Below are positions 22,931 to 35,485 of a DNA stretch of 64,000 bases, piece after piece. The number at the start of each line of letters is the position of its first letter. The first letter of the stretch is position 1. Under the pieces are notes generated by a model that saw only the letters and a program-made list of their open reading frames with translations, searched no databases and was not told where the DNA came from. Both the position numbers and the translations under genes were made by a program. Source of the stretch: Hsuehochloa calcarea (taxonomy: Eukaryota > Streptophyta > Magnoliopsida > Poales > Poaceae); contig CM070603.1 of the NCBI GenBank assembly GCA_036346395.1, forward strand, positions 22,973,045-23,037,044, in the 5' to 3' direction.

Positions 22931-23220
22931 ATATCTACTATAGTCATCGGTGAAAGTAATAAAGTACTGAAAACCACCTCTAACTGTCGTGCTCATTGGT
23001 CAACATACATCAGTATGTATGAGTGCCAGCAAGTCGGACGCCCTCTCATTCCGACCAGTGAAAGGTGTCTTGGTCATCTTTCCAAGTAGGCAAGATTCGC
23101 ATGTTTCAAATTATTCCAAATCAAATGAGTTTAGAATTCCATCATCATGGAGCTTCTTCATATGTTTCTCACTTATGTGACCCAAACGACAATGCCACAT
23201 AAAAGTGGAATTCATATCAT
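22346..23220 (-). pseudogene. C2 integrase
   Basis: In minus-strand order, the HHCC zinc site (WHCRLGHISEKHM ... CESCLLGKMTKTPF) lies near 23,060-23,200 with a TAA between its halves. A segment with the first catalytic Asp (HTDVC) near 23,020 is followed at once by TGA. Then come FTDDYSRY, a (TA)n expansion, IRSDRGGEF (second Asp) and PQWNGVSERRNRTLLDMVRS (Glu). The C-terminal part KIWGCDVYVKHLTSDKI lies at 22,440-22,510. The element is inactive. Confidence 0.88.
22886..22930. repeat. (TA)n microsatellite inside C2 integrase
   Basis: About 20 TA dinucleotides lie between the codons for DYSRY and for LMRHESESFEKL. In frame they would read Tyr-Ile repeats. Confidence 0.95.
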
Positions 23221-23640
23221 TGGGTCAAAGCCTCTTCGCATTAATATTATAGACGGGTGCATCATCAAGATTTAAAATAACCAACCCATTCAAAACAGGA
23301 GCATAGCCATAAAACATTTCATTCAAAAATATAGAACAACCATTGTTCTCAATGATGAATTTATAAACCTCTGCCGTCAAACATGAGGTAGAGATGGTAT
23401 TTCTACTTATGGCTAGAACGTAATAACAATTATTTAATTCCATAATAAATCCTGAGGGCAAAAGTAATGGCAAAGTCCCGACGGCTAATGCAGCAACCCT
23501 TGCTTTATTCCCGACGCGAAGATCCATCTCGCCCCTTGCAATTCTCCTACTCCTTGTTAGACTCTGCATCGAATTACATATATGAGCAACCGATTCGGTA
23601 TCAAATACCCAGGAGCTAATAGAAGAATCAGCAAGAAAAC
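23221..23640 (-). pseudogene. C2 protease
   Basis: The minus strand reads SWVFDTESVAHICNSMQSL, then GNKARVAALAVGTLPLLLPS and LNNCYYVLAISRNTIS. This is the copia aspartic protease, but the active-site Asp-Thr-Gly is Asp-Thr-Glu here (GAA near 23,600). The change should abolish activity. Confidence 0.8.
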
Positions 23641-24526
23641 ATCTATAACATTAATACATGAAGTGGAAGGTTTAGTCCCACCATTCTTTTTTTCAGATCA
23701 GCCAGGTATTTCTTGCAGTTTCTCTTCCAATGGCCTGTCTCTTTGTAGTAAAAGCATTCATTCTCTTGAGTCGAGCCGGACTTAGTCTTGGGCTTAGGCT
23801 TGTTAGTTTGGATCCAATCCGAAACTTTAGCCTTGCCCTTACCTTTGACCCAAGTCTTAGCCTTCTTCTTGAAACTTGTACTCTTTTTCACCATCATCAC
23901 ATGACTGTTGCTTTTCTTAATACTGTCTTCTGCAGTCTTGAGCATCATACGCAGTTCGGTGAGATTCTTGTATAAGCCATTTATATGGAAGTTCAAAATG
24001 AACTACCTATAGCTTGCAGGAAGCGAAGCAAGAATCAAATCTGTAGCCAACTCTTGACTAAGTGAAAAACCAAGTTTTTCCAAGCTCTGTGTGTAACCAA
24101 CCATCTTGATCACATGTGGGCTCACCGGACTACCCTCAACTAGCTTACTCCTAAATAATTTCTTTGAGATCCCATAACTCTCAGTTCTTGCTCGTGTCTC
24201 AAACATACCTTTGAGTGCCACGATCATATCGTAGGCCTCAATATTCTCAAACTACTTCTGAAGGTCTGAGTTCATGGTAGCAAGCATGAGACAGCTAACA
24301 TCAAGGGACTCATCACATGCTTTTTATAAGCTATTTTAAGAGTAGCAACAGCATTCTTAGCAGGCACATCAGGAATTGGTTCCTCTAGAACATGTTCCTT
24401 TTTATCTTGCCTAAGAACAATTCTTAGGTTGCGGGACCAATCCACAAAATTTGTTTCATTCAGTTTTTCCTTATCAAGTATCGAACGTAAAGCAAAGCTG
24501 GATGTAGGTACAACAGTTGGTGCCAT
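23641..24526 (-). pseudogene. C2 gag
   Basis: The minus ATG at 24,526 opens a frame with FALRSILDKEKLNETNFVDW and SRNLRIVLRQDKKEHVLEEP, the BARE-like gag start. After a break near 24,270 it continues at 24,227-24,003 (MFETRARTESYGISKKLFRS) and 23,996-23,643. The zinc knuckle reads CFYYKETGHWKRNC, with Tyr at the second Cys position. Confidence 0.85.
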
Positions 24527-25981
24527 GATCTACAACATAAAATATGCAAAACTAAGACATATGTTCAAGAAAAGTAACTTCTATTAAACAATTTAATAAA
24601 GATACTCCCATTGAATACCATATCCCTCTTATGACATTTAGTGATTCAAGACCCACAATCAGTTAATCACTAGTGAGCTTTGGCATCACTGCTAGAAGAT
24701 TAGTGAATTTGGTAAGTAACCCTTTGCTAATCATATCTCTATATGACTCTTATTGTTGGGCAGCATCTCTATGCTCCGCACCAACCCTATGCCCCAAAGT
24801 CCACAACCGTTTTGATGACTTTGTCAAGTTAAACCAATGTTGTGCGTGTAAGTGTCCAACACAAACCCATCTAGTCAAAGAATATTAATGCACTCTTCTT
24901 TAGCAAGACCTACCATTAAAATACATGACTTTGGATGGTGCAGCTAATTGGGAGAGCATCAATTTAACATAATATTATGTGAGGGAATTTTACTTCTACC
25001 ATGTTAAAAGCATTTAAAGCAATTAAATAGCATGCATAGAAATAAATGAACAGGAATATAAAGGCATGCACAGACAATCAAATTGCATTGTGATATAGTA
25101 TGACCCTTCCAAATGGTGATCTCCATCGCCGAGCTTCCTATTCGCCATGTATCCAAGTGGCCAAATCCTTCAAGTACTCCCACTAAGCTATTACTCCTAA
25201 TAGCACTAGTAATAAATTACAAGGAGAGAAAAGGCAACACAAGTCGACACGCAGGCCGTTATACAAATATAGACGGCCTTGGGCTGCAATAAACATGACA
25301 CGCATGTCATGAACATTACACACATACATGCATCTCATACATCATGGGTCATACTATTCACAAAAACCTACAAAATAAGTTAGGCATAGAATCGCATTCT
25401 ATTGGGCGACAAGAACACATACTACCTATAATACGCAGTACGATTACCCAACACAGTGGTTCGAAGGGGCAGCGCCCCTCGCTGGTCGAGGGTAGCGCGT
25501 TCGGAAATTTTTTCGACATGAATCTTATTCACGTAACCGAGCCTTGGAAATCATCGGATTAATCATATTAACCCTATTCCGAACCAATCTGATCATTGCC
25601 TTGATGTGACCACATCCTACAGCATACTCCGATAACATAATTCCGACCGGTAGGAGTGTTATGTAGTGTGATCATGAACAAGCGCAATAAACCATATGGT
25701 CCTTTTCGATCTCAACTCCGATTCGATCAACCAGATTGATCTTCGCGTGCTCCAATGGTTTTACGATCACTGTCTACCCCGATGGCGAAAACCTATCGGT
25801 AGAGGCAAGTCGTGATTCGACCATGAAAGCACGATCACGGAATAACGAACATGAACCCATCTTGCGATCACCGTGCATGGAGGATCAAATCGACCAGCGC
25901 CAAAAATGATCTATGACTTCCACATATCACAATATGCATTTAATCCGAATCTAAAACAAGATGGGATGGCTCTGATACCAC
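24527..25981 (-). other. C2 leader and primer-binding site
   Basis: 1.45 kb of non-coding leader lies between gag and the 5' LTR. The minus strand directly after the LTR reads GTGGTATCAGAGCCA (25,967-25,981), the copia initiator-Met tRNA primer site. No other feature is supported. Confidence 0.85.
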
Positions 25982-28900
25982 TGTAGGATCGTGGGAAGGC
26001 TACGATAGTACACAATAAAAAATTACCGCCCAACCAAGGAACCTCCGCTAGTAATAGATCACGAGATTACCACTAGACGCGCCGACTCGTGGCGGAAGTG
26101 GAGTCGATGTAGCGAGTTGATACGGTCGTAGTCCTACTCATCGCGCGTCTTCTCCTCCGAGTGGTCGTACTCACCGCGCATTTTCTCCTACGAGTAGTCG
26201 TACTCGCCACGCGTCTGCTCCTCTTAGTGGTCATACTGAGTTGCGGATCGTCCTAGTGCTGGTGCTTCGCAACAACACATTCAAGTTATCCACACGTACG
26301 AGGCAGGGGCACCACGCGCTGGAAGGCTAGCACTGGCGACGTGGTTGAGGAAGGCGTGGCTATTATGGTTTCGAGAGTTGCTCCAAAGATCATCACACCC
26401 CTTGCCACCGCCCCTCTATTTATATGCATCCATAATGGGTTTCGTACTTGATGCCTATTACGAACTCATGGCCTACAAGAATTCGAATCACCATCCAAAC
26501 CAAATCCCAGCCCTTTAAGTGTGCGACCCTATAGGTTCATGTGTAATCGGTTTTGACTCGGAAACTCTTTTCCGACCACTAGTCATTAGCGGTACGTAGC
26601 AACACATAACGATTCCCAAAACACACATAGAATATATCGGACGAACCTTAATGCAATATTATCTATGACCAGGTCCATATCACTAACAACCAGCTCGTAT
26701 CTCTATACGACCAGTTCATATTTGGTCTCGACCTATTTGTAACTCCTTGTAACATCCCAATTTTCAGAGCTTTAAAAATCTTTTAAATAATGGTAGTAAG
26801 AAAATTCACCATTTGGATTTATTTGAATATTAATTTAAAAAGCTTAATATGGACTTTAAGGACAAATTGATTTAATGTGCTTAATCCCAACACCAACATT
26901 GCCAAAATTATTTTATTTAGATTCTATATGCTTGGATATATTTTATAGAATTTTCTGGGATTTTTCCAAAGTCATTTGCTATTTTCTAATTGCTATTTGT
27001 ATTTTCTGGATTTATTTAAAAGAAAAATAAAAGAAAATCCTTCGTAATCTTGTGGGCCAAGCCCAACACTATTCCAAATTGACAGACTCAGCCTTTCCTC
27101 ACCAAACCCCACCAGGCTCTTCCCGGCCGTTGATCGCTTATCGCCGGTTGTCGCCGCTCACACACAAGCGCTTCCTCGCTCTCGCCGACCAGCTGGCCCG
27201 CCGAGGTCGCTGCCTCCGCTGGCTTTCTTCTTCCTTCTTCTCCGCCCGCCGCCTACCGCCATTGCCGAGCTCGACTACAGACGACAACGGACTCTCGTCC
27301 CGATTTTCTTGCGCCAACCCCACCAATTTAAACCCCGTCTATCCCGCATCTATCTCCAACCAAATCAAACCGAACTCTGCAAATATCTCCCGAATCAAGG
27401 AATTCAAAACCCTACTGCTTCCGACCGATTTGGGGTTTCCAAATCTCTGCGCCTCCGCCTATAAATACCCCTTAGCACCGCCGACCTCCGCAACCCAAAG
27501 CCGCCACTCGCCGCCTGACGCTCTAGCGCCGCCGCATTTCAAGCTTTAGGGTTTTCGCCGAGTTTCTTCTCGTGAATTGCGCCGCCATCGTCGCCGCTTT
27601 GCTCCACCGACCGCACCATCGTGATCGCAAGTCCTGTGCCACCTTGTGCGCCTTCTCTTCGCTCGAGCATCGCGCATGAGCTCGTCCGACAAAACCAAAG
27701 GCTTCTCCGCCGCTTCTTCCTCGCCACGGCCGTCACCGCCGCCTACCATCGGTAAGGGTACCATCGGTGCGCAATAACCTGTGGAACCTTCGTACCGTTG
27801 GTCACCGACGACTCGCGCCGCCGCCACGGCGAGCCCTTAGTCCCCGTGGCGCCGCCTCTGGCAGCATCGTCGCAGCCATGCCACGCCGTCACCTCTAGCG
27901 CTATGTCACACCGCGTGGTCGCCACATCGCGGCCAAGGTGGCTCATCCACCGCACCAAACCTCCGTGGCTCGGAACCCGATTCACCATGAGCCCAGAGAC
28001 TGACGCAGGGGCCCACACTTGTTAGTACGGTTTTTATTTATATTTCTTTTCCAAAATTCTCTACGACGCAAGCATTGCGCAATAATTCGATTTTCCTTTA
28101 TAAAAATAATTCGGGAAATTCAATAAAATCCAAATTAGGGTTTATTTGATTTTTTTCAATCTTCCAAAGCCCATATCTTTTTCATCCGAACTCCGATTGA
28201 GCCCATTCAAATTTGTAAATTCATAAAAAATTAAGATCTATTTAATGGTGAATTTTATTTGAATTTTTGGAATTGTTTTGCCTCTGTTATTTATTTATTT
28301 TTGTTTCTTTTGTCTCGTTTGCGAGTAGACGTCGATACTTCGGGGAATTTTGCAGAAGAAGGAGCACCTCAAGACCAGGACCAATATCTAGATCTATTCC
28401 AAAGCAAGTTATACCTTTGATCATATTGAACCTAGTTTTCAAAATACTTTGTTTCAATGTATTGCATTCTATTTCAAGTTTTTATTTAAATGCTTTTGGG
28501 TGTAGTTATCAATCCAAATTGTTATGCCACCTTGTCTATTGTATGCCATGATCTCTTGTCACCCTAAGTTGGTTAATTATTAGTTGGTATTATCGTAGCA
28601 CCAATGTGGGATGGTTAGATACGATTAGACGGCTTAGCCATGCCACGAGTCATCATTTCATGTGAGAGTTGCAATTATAAACTTGACTAAGCGATTATGG
28701 AACTGTGTGATGAAACTGTGTGTGCTGTGTGCTGTTACTCGTGATGGCATGTGTTGCACTTAATCAACAGGGTGGGAAAAGATTTGGACTGAGGCAAGTG
28801 GTGGATCTGTGTGAACGGTGGAACTGTGTGCTATAAACTTTGTGATTTGGGTTAAAACTGGAAGTCTTGCCTTGGTCAATTAAGGACTTAACTTTGTGCG

Positions 28901-30786
28901 CCATTGAATCTGGCCTCACTGCACGCACCACATGCCTAGTATGGGTCGGGCCGACTTAGTAAGCTATGGAGTCTTGACATTGACAACTCAAAGTTGTATT
29001 TAAACTATGTGATGGGTCGGAGGTGTGTACCGTGTTTGGGTCACATCGCGGACGGTTCACGCATCCCCGCCCAACGGTGTGTCGTTCCAAGGGCTAGGTG
29101 TACAAATTGGACGGCGGTAAAGCACATCGGGAGTGTCATTGTTTGAGATGAAGTTTCCGAAAGGTTTTGTTGTGATCAACTCTGATCCAGTTGGTTACAT
29201 CGTGTGGGTAAAGTGTACAACCTCTGCAGAGTGTTTAAACCAATCTATTCGAATAGCCGCGTCCTCGGTTATGGACATGCTCGGGAATTTCACACGAGGG
29301 GTAGTTTTTCATAAAACAATTAGGAAGGGTCAGCTGTGTGAGATAACTTGTGCAGCTGTGTGAATAATTTGATTAGACTGTGTGTCCTTTATTAAATCAA
29401 TTGTTAACTTATTATTGTCTATTTGTTTTGAATTATGCTTTCAATCTATTATTTGTATTCAATTACAAATGTTGCATTTCTGCAAAATAACCACAGAAGC
29501 CATTCCTTTGGAATAAGCCATCATCTATAAATTGCATTCTGTGGTATGACTTATGAGTACGTGTGTACTCACTCTTGCTAAACAAATCAACAGAAGTGGA
29601 GGAGTCGTCGCTTGCTTTTGAAGAAGAATTCTACGAAGGTTGATCGTTAGGGTCTTGATCCCAGTCAGTTGCCTGTGGTAAATTGACGGGAGTCCACCGG
29701 AGTTTACTTCGTTACCGCTGCAGTTTATTTCTTTATTGTCAGCCTTGCATGGCTTAATAAATGTAAAACTCGATCGTAAGGTCCCAACAGTTATTTGTTA
29801 TTCAAAGTACTCGTTTATTCTTATATTCGTTGTATAAATGTGATATTTCATCGATGTTGACACTGTGTGCACTAGCGTGATCCTGGACTAGTGCAGAATA
29901 CACAGAGGGTCCAGATTTGCATATTTGGGTCCCGACACTCCTTACGACCAGGTTCCGACTACTTAGTGCCATGTTCGACCAGCCTACGACTAGCGCGTAT
30001 TTCCATACGACTAGTCCATATCTGATCAAACTAAAAGACCTTCTCGTGTATTCTCCCTTTGCCTCACGATGTCTGGGTGAACTCCAGGTGAGATGTTGTA
30101 TCATCAATGGACTGTTCAATACTTTCTCGATTAAGTGTCGAATAACTTCTTGTGGTCGACACTTCGACCACTAGTGGTATGACCATGCACTTTCTTTATC
30201 CGACCACAACGTGGGGCCCAGAGACATCTCTCCTGTTATGTTAGGAGGGGCAAATTCCAAATCCGACGAGTCACATCCCTTCGCATATTTCATAACATAT
30301 CCGAAAGCTACCTTTATAACTACCCAGTTACGAGTAGCATTTGGCAACCCCTAAGAGTGCTACTACATATGTAGGAAACCATACTGATCTCTGGTCTAAG
30401 GATTATACATCATCATTGCTTGAGACCAACTCATGATACATAGAATCATAACAATCTCAACAGTGTCTCAAGGTGGGTCTTTTCCAACATAATGTTCTCT
30501 AACATGTGTCCATATTATTGGTTTGATATCTCCATATCCATGACTTGTGAAACATAGTCATTAACCAATGCATATGCTAGTCTATTCATATATGTCCTCA
30601 TATGTTTTCGACCAGGGAACGTTTAAGAATAATCATCACAGAAATATAGAGTTTCACAATCAAGTCAAGTACTTGATTATAAATATTATTGATATTATTC
30701 TAGGAACAAGATAACATATTATCCAATGTTATGAACATAATGAAATATAATCATCTTTATGATTGTTCTTGGGCATATTGCCAACA
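25982..30786 (-). repeat. C2 5' LTR, interrupted by a solo LTR
   Basis: The LTR halves are 25,982-26,747 and 29,943-30,786, split by the element at 26,748-29,937. Without the insertion and one target copy it is about 1.61 kb, close to the 1,579 bp of the other LTR. The outer end GGGCATATTGCCAACA is followed by the target copy CCAAG. Confidence 0.9.
26748..29937 (+). mobile_element. S1: solo LTR, gypsy type, 3.2 kb
   Basis: It begins TGTAACATCCCAATTTTC and ends GGGTCCCGACA, flanked by perfect 5-bp copies CTCCT (26,743-26,747 and 29,938-29,942). The intact C2 3' LTR shows the uninterrupted site (CTCCCTACGACC). No gag, pol, PBS or PPT is visible inside, so it is read as an LTR left by recombination between two LTRs; a small non-coding element is possible. 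The Pro/Ser-rich open frame at 27,052-27,549 is not considered a gene. The gypsy label rests on the length and TGTAACATCCC start. Confidence 0.8.
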
Positions 30787-32783
30787 CCAAGGGCATCAAC
30801 ATGCCCGCACCCAGCTCTCTGAAGTGATACGAAAGCCGCCATACAAGCGGCCTTCGCACAATTGTCGCCGTAGGCTTGTGCGGTCGGCAAGTAGATCTCC
30901 CCAGCGTGCCAAAGCTGACCCAACGTGACATCCACTTGCGCAGGTGTGTGCTTCCGAGGTGGCGACACTGCTCCAAGCTCGGTCACGGCGCCCTCCAGCG
31001 ACTACATGGCCTCCCACGTGGTGCGCGACATCGTCTCCGCGAACTATCGCTCCGCCTGGACCTTCGCCTCAAGATCGGCGTGAGCACCCCAAAGCATCCG
31101 CACCTCCTCTCGGAGGTTGTGGTGCTCCCCATCCAGCTCAGTGACCCGAGCCTCCAGCTCCTTCGCTCTATTGGCGAGGGACAAGCACTCGGAGCAAAGC
31201 GCCTCGTTCCATGTGTGCTCCAAGTCGACTCGCTCCTGGATCTCCGCGTAGCCATGGCGGATGTCCCCTTCGAGCGCGTGGGAAAGCATCATGGTCTGCG
31301 TAGACCATACCTTGGTCAAAAAAATAGGTGAAGAAAGAAAATAAGAATTTCTGAACTTTCCCTCGTGGCATTGGCTTCGATGAGCCTAAACATCCGGTGT
31401 GTGGGCATGCTTTCGAAAAGCTGCTCCACGTAGGGCCGAGCGGCAAAGGAGCCACCTCCTTGCAAACAGTCGCCGCTCTGGAGCTAACCTTGAAGTCATT
31501 GGTACATAGAGAACCAAGGTCCGCGCTACCCACGGCACCGAATGTGCCAAAGAGTCTGCCCACCTCCCCGGACTCCCGCACTGAGCCACCCGCAAAGACT
31601 ACCGCACCGTCACCCTATGACCCCTAAGACTCGAACCGCCACACCGTCCTCCTCGTCGCTTATGACTATGAAACACGTCAAGTCAGCACAGTGGCAATAG
31701 CAAAAGTAAGCGCGAGAAGAACTCACCGGTCACGCCCAGGCTAGCAACGGGTACCTCTGCCAAGGTATCCTCACACCCTCGACTGTAGACATGTGAAGGA
31801 GTCCCAGACAAAGGCACTTTGAGGGCCAGGCTTGCCACACGAAATGAGCCAGCCACCCTCTCCGCTGCTTCGGTGCCCTCTGCAGGAGCCTCCGAAGAAA
31901 CTAGGCGCACTTCTGAAGAAGACCCTGTCGAGCTCACACGCTTGATCCCGAGGATCCGCGCCACCTTCAGCGGACGCCCCGCCGTGTCCACCCTCGCGCA
32001 GCGTAAGCCGGTCGCGTCTCCAGCATCAACACATTGCAAGGGAACCACGCCAATCGGCCCCAGGGTATTGAGCTCTTCTGGCACGCGGTTCTTCTTCTTC
32101 CTCCGCTCGACGGGGTTTGGCCACTCCACCATGTGAAAAGCTAGTCTAAGTATGCCCAATTCAGTCAAGGATCGTGCATCACCAACCCCCACTTCGCATT
32201 CTCCTCCCTAGTATAGAGGCCCAAAAGCTGCTCCACAACCCGCGCAGCCTCATCGATAGGCAGCACTGCACAAATGCCCTTGTAAAAAAACAAGACGAAG
32301 GGAATAATCCTTACCTCCCTCACCGCCTAATAAATCGAAAGAACGGAGGCCACCCCTCACTGCCACAAGCTTAACGTTCCACCCCCCACGCGAGGGGCCA
32401 TACTCGAAGTGCGCAGAACTCCTCCACAAGATCCCTTGTGGAGAGCCTCCGCGTCGCGCTCAAAAGCAACTGGAGAAGCGCCTCCTTCCTCGACATCAAC
32501 TCAATGTCTGGGGAGGGGGTCAGTTGGATAGGCCCTCCGGTCGAGCGCAAGCCGTCGCCCGCCGAGGACTTGTGGTAAAACCACCGACGAGTCTAGTCGG
32601 TCTCCCACCTGTTCCTGGACACGCGAGCCAGCAAATACCGGAGACAGCGTGCCTTGGGCTTAAAGTTGACACACCCGAAGTTAAGCGTATTGCCGGTATC
32701 CTTCTTCTTCGGTTGACACCGCCCATCATGAAGGTACGCGAAGAGCCGACCCTCCCCGCTCGCCCCTGCAGACCGCATCACCC
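30787..32783 (-). pseudogene. G1: gag-like protein of a gypsy-type element (right of the insertion)
   Basis: The minus strand starts near 32,783 with EGRLFAYLHDGRCQPKKKD and ARCLRYLLARVSRNRWETD. It continues after shifts through a WFYHK..STGG segment and ALLQLLLSATRRLSTRDLVE, a block I recall from the proteins called transposase (putative) gypsy type in rice. Next comes a low-complexity middle part (31,683-32,192: WPNPVERRKKKNRVPEELNT), then a predicted coiled coil (31,044-31,319: LANRAKELEARVTELDGEHH) and a C-terminal AEIYLPTAQAYGDNC-like segment at 30,800-30,990. It ends at the C2 target site. The start of the protein is missing at 32,783. No reverse transcriptase for G1 was seen in the window. 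Confidence 0.65.
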
Positions 32784-33303
32784 ACTAAATAATTACATGC
32801 AATAAATTTATTTGATGGTTAGGGTTTACCTTAACAGGCATATGTGGATGCATTTTGTAGTCAATGCAGTTTAACTTTAAAATAGTAATATAATAATAAA
32901 TAATAACAACATGGGGTTTCTCAACAATTGCAATTACCAACTTAACATCTCAAAAACTCTACTTATGCCTCATGTGTTGGAATCACCCATGAACATAGCT
33001 TCATTAACCGGAAGCACGGCATATTCGAATACCATTAATTATATTCTACATAGTTGCTCGGCTTTACCCACAAGATGCCTCAAGCTCATACTGTCAAGCT
33101 ACATACATACAACACGTTAGCGTGTGACTGAGTTGAGATAACAAAGCCTTTTCCCTGCTCAACCCTTTTTAGCCTCTACCCGGTAGGTTCTACTCCATAC
33201 AGCCCTCGAGAGAACACCAGCCCACTGTGGAATTTATACTCCGAGGCTGACGGGGTCATACCGTTGTATAGATCAGAGAGTGTCCCTTCAGGCCCACTCC
33301 TAT
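32784..33303 (-). repeat. old LTR remnant (left part)
   Basis: Read on the minus strand, 33,000-33,080 contains GGGTAAAG, then TATTCGAATATGCCGTG and CCGGTTAATG. This parallels the TATTCGAATAGCCG...CGGTTATGG block of solo LTR S1. It probably belongs to one old minus-strand LTR with the sequence at 35,491-37,640. Confidence 0.4.
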
Positions 33304-35485
33304 TGTAATACCTCATAAATCCAGCTAGTTCGTATTGTTTGGAATTTATTCGAAAACGAGATTCAAATTTCTCCGGAATCGCATTCGGTAAAAGAGGGAA
33401 GTCGGAGGAGAGAAAGAAGTAGTTTTTTCAGAATTTTCCAAATCGCAGGGGGTTATCGGAGTTTTCCACTAACTTGGGCCAAGGGAGGGCTGGCCGCCCA
33501 CTAGGAGGCCGGCCATATAAGAGGGAGGGGCACCACTCCCAAACCCTAGCCGCCTCCTTCCTCCCACCAAGCCGCCACCCTCCCTCTCCATCCTCCTTGG
33601 CCGGCGCCTCCTCCCTGGTTGGGCGCCGCCTCCCCTTGGTGGCTGGCCATTGGTGCTCCCGGTTGGTCTCAAGATCCCGGCGCCCTCCTCCGATCTGTCC
33701 TCCGGCGGGTCGCTTCTTCGCCGTGGTTCGCTGTGGTGTGGCCGCCAAGGAAGAAGAAGGGAGACCAGCGGGGAGTGGTTCTTCGTCGTGCTACGGGTCT
33801 TCAAGGGTAACGAGCACCCCGGTTATTTGTTTGATCAAGTTTTGTTGCGGTAGAGATCATTTGAGTCACGTCGGTTTAGAGTTCCAGAATTTACAGAATT
33901 GATCAGAATGTTGCGCGGCTTGTTTCAGTATTTTAGAGGCCGAATTTGGGGTTTTGCCCTTCTAGAGATTTGTTCCTGGTTTCGTTAGCTTTCTTTTGAC
34001 ACCAAGATGAGCAAAATCCGACCAGTAGTTTGAGAGATATGATTTTTTGAATGCGATCTGTCCAATCTGTCTGAAATCTGTGGTCAGTAGTTTTGTCCCT
34101 CGTTTTTGTTCAAAATAGAGGCCGAATCAGAAGACTTCCCCAACTAAGTTATTGTAGATCTTGAAATTATCTTTCCATGTTGATAAAGATCATTCCATTT
34201 GGATCAGTAGGCTAAAAGTTACACTATTTTCTTTACTGCTGATCTGTTTTCTGGACTGTTGTAGATGGGTTAGGTTTAGCAGTTAATTACCCCTCTGTTT
34301 TGGCCGAATCAGAAGATTCCGCCAACTAAGTTTTTGTAGCCTGATCAGTTAAGAATCAGTGAGCACTGGTTTCAGGTCGTTTAGAGTTACAGTTAATTAA
34401 TGGCGAATTTTCTTGTGCAACTGCCCGTAGAACGATAATCTGGACTTTTGGTGTATATGTCAAATTGAACCCTTGGGATGAGTAGGTTGATTAGAGAGCA
34501 TCGTAGTACACTTGAAGCTGTGCCATATTCGATTATCCGTAATACGTGGTAATACTTGTGTAGGCGGTGAGACGGTGGGTGGAAGGACACCTTCGTTGTT
34601 TCACAACACGTCACCACACGGAAGGCAAGTGCAAATGTTTAAATTGTGTGAATTCATTGTTTTCATGTTAACTTGGTAAATTATGAATATTCTTGTGATT
34701 TGAGTATGATGTGGTAGAGTTCAATACCTTATTCGATGATACATTGAGTTATATGCCAAGTTATGCTTTTCATTCCATGCATACATAATTCAGTTGCTGT
34801 CCACGGGAGTGGAAACTTGATTAAGTCCCATTAATTCCAATATGGGCATGTAAGACCTACCATTCCAATGTAGGCAGTTTCGGACATTCCGTATGAAACG
34901 TTCTTCATACGGACTTGGATCCCCGCTCTTTGTTAAGAGCGGGCTTAAGTGAACACCGACGGTGTGTCACTAGTTATACCGTATAAACATGTGGAAAGTC
35001 CATTCTCCTTCAATGCATTCATTCATTCATACCATGCTTTCTTAAGTTCATGAAGTCAATGATGTACTTGGAAAATTGTTCCGATTCAAGATTCTTTGGG
35101 AATGTATATGTTGTGCTTGCTGAGTTTCACTCACTCTTGCTTTTATTTATTTTTAGGTGAATTCCAAAGAAAACGGTTGCTAGCGGAGGGTGTAGTCCAA
35201 AGACGCTCCTTGCACATGAATAAAATAATCATTCGTTAAAGTTCTATTTACATCTCTTCAGTTTCATTTATAATGTAATGGACTGTATTAATTGTCACTT
35301 GGAGGTTCATTAATATCGCTTTGGTTAATTCTCGTTTAAATTTATAGATGAACTGTGATTAAGCCATAGATTGTTATCATGGTTAATCGTTTCTTTAGCA
35401 TTGAATGCGATGTTAATCTTATGAATTGAATAGTAGGTTGTCTTGTTAGGTGACATCTTGTCTTCCGAATAGACAGGGTGTTACA
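33304..35485 (+). mobile_element. S2: solo LTR, 2.2 kb
   Basis: It starts TGTAATACCTC and ends GGTGTTACA, flanked by perfect 5-bp copies CCTAT (33,299-33,303 and 35,486-35,490). There is no internal coding, PBS or PPT. A GC-rich part at 33,480-33,800 (AAACCCTAGCCGCC and following) gives long open frames on both strands, typical of the transcribed part of long grass LTRs. The orientation is inferred from the position of that part. Confidence 0.82.

Larger units (their letters stand above)
6846..30786 (-). mobile_element. C2: BARE/Angela-like Ty1-copia retrotransposon, with nested insertions
   Basis: C2 is bounded by LTRs of about 1.6 kb with TG...CA ends. On the minus strand the LTR starts TGTTGGAAATATGCCC, very like the BARE/Angela group. 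The order on the minus strand is 5' LTR, leader, gag, protease, integrase, reverse transcriptase, RNase H, polypurine tract (AGTGGGAGACTG) and 3' LTR, which is the copia order. Two younger elements interrupt it: C1 at 9,035-19,949 and a solo LTR at 26,748-29,937. A 1.2-kb piece of the RT/RNase H end is tandemly duplicated. Every gene has stops or frameshifts. C2 itself lies inside the gypsy-type element G1. Confidence 0.9.

Noticed and set aside
27052..27549. 165-codon open frame in S1
   Set aside because: It lies wholly inside the solo LTR, is low complexity and has an overlapping open frame on the other strand.
32174..32374. Plus-strand open frames across 31,000-32,800
   Set aside because: They are the reverse strand of the recognisable minus-strand gag-like coding of G1.
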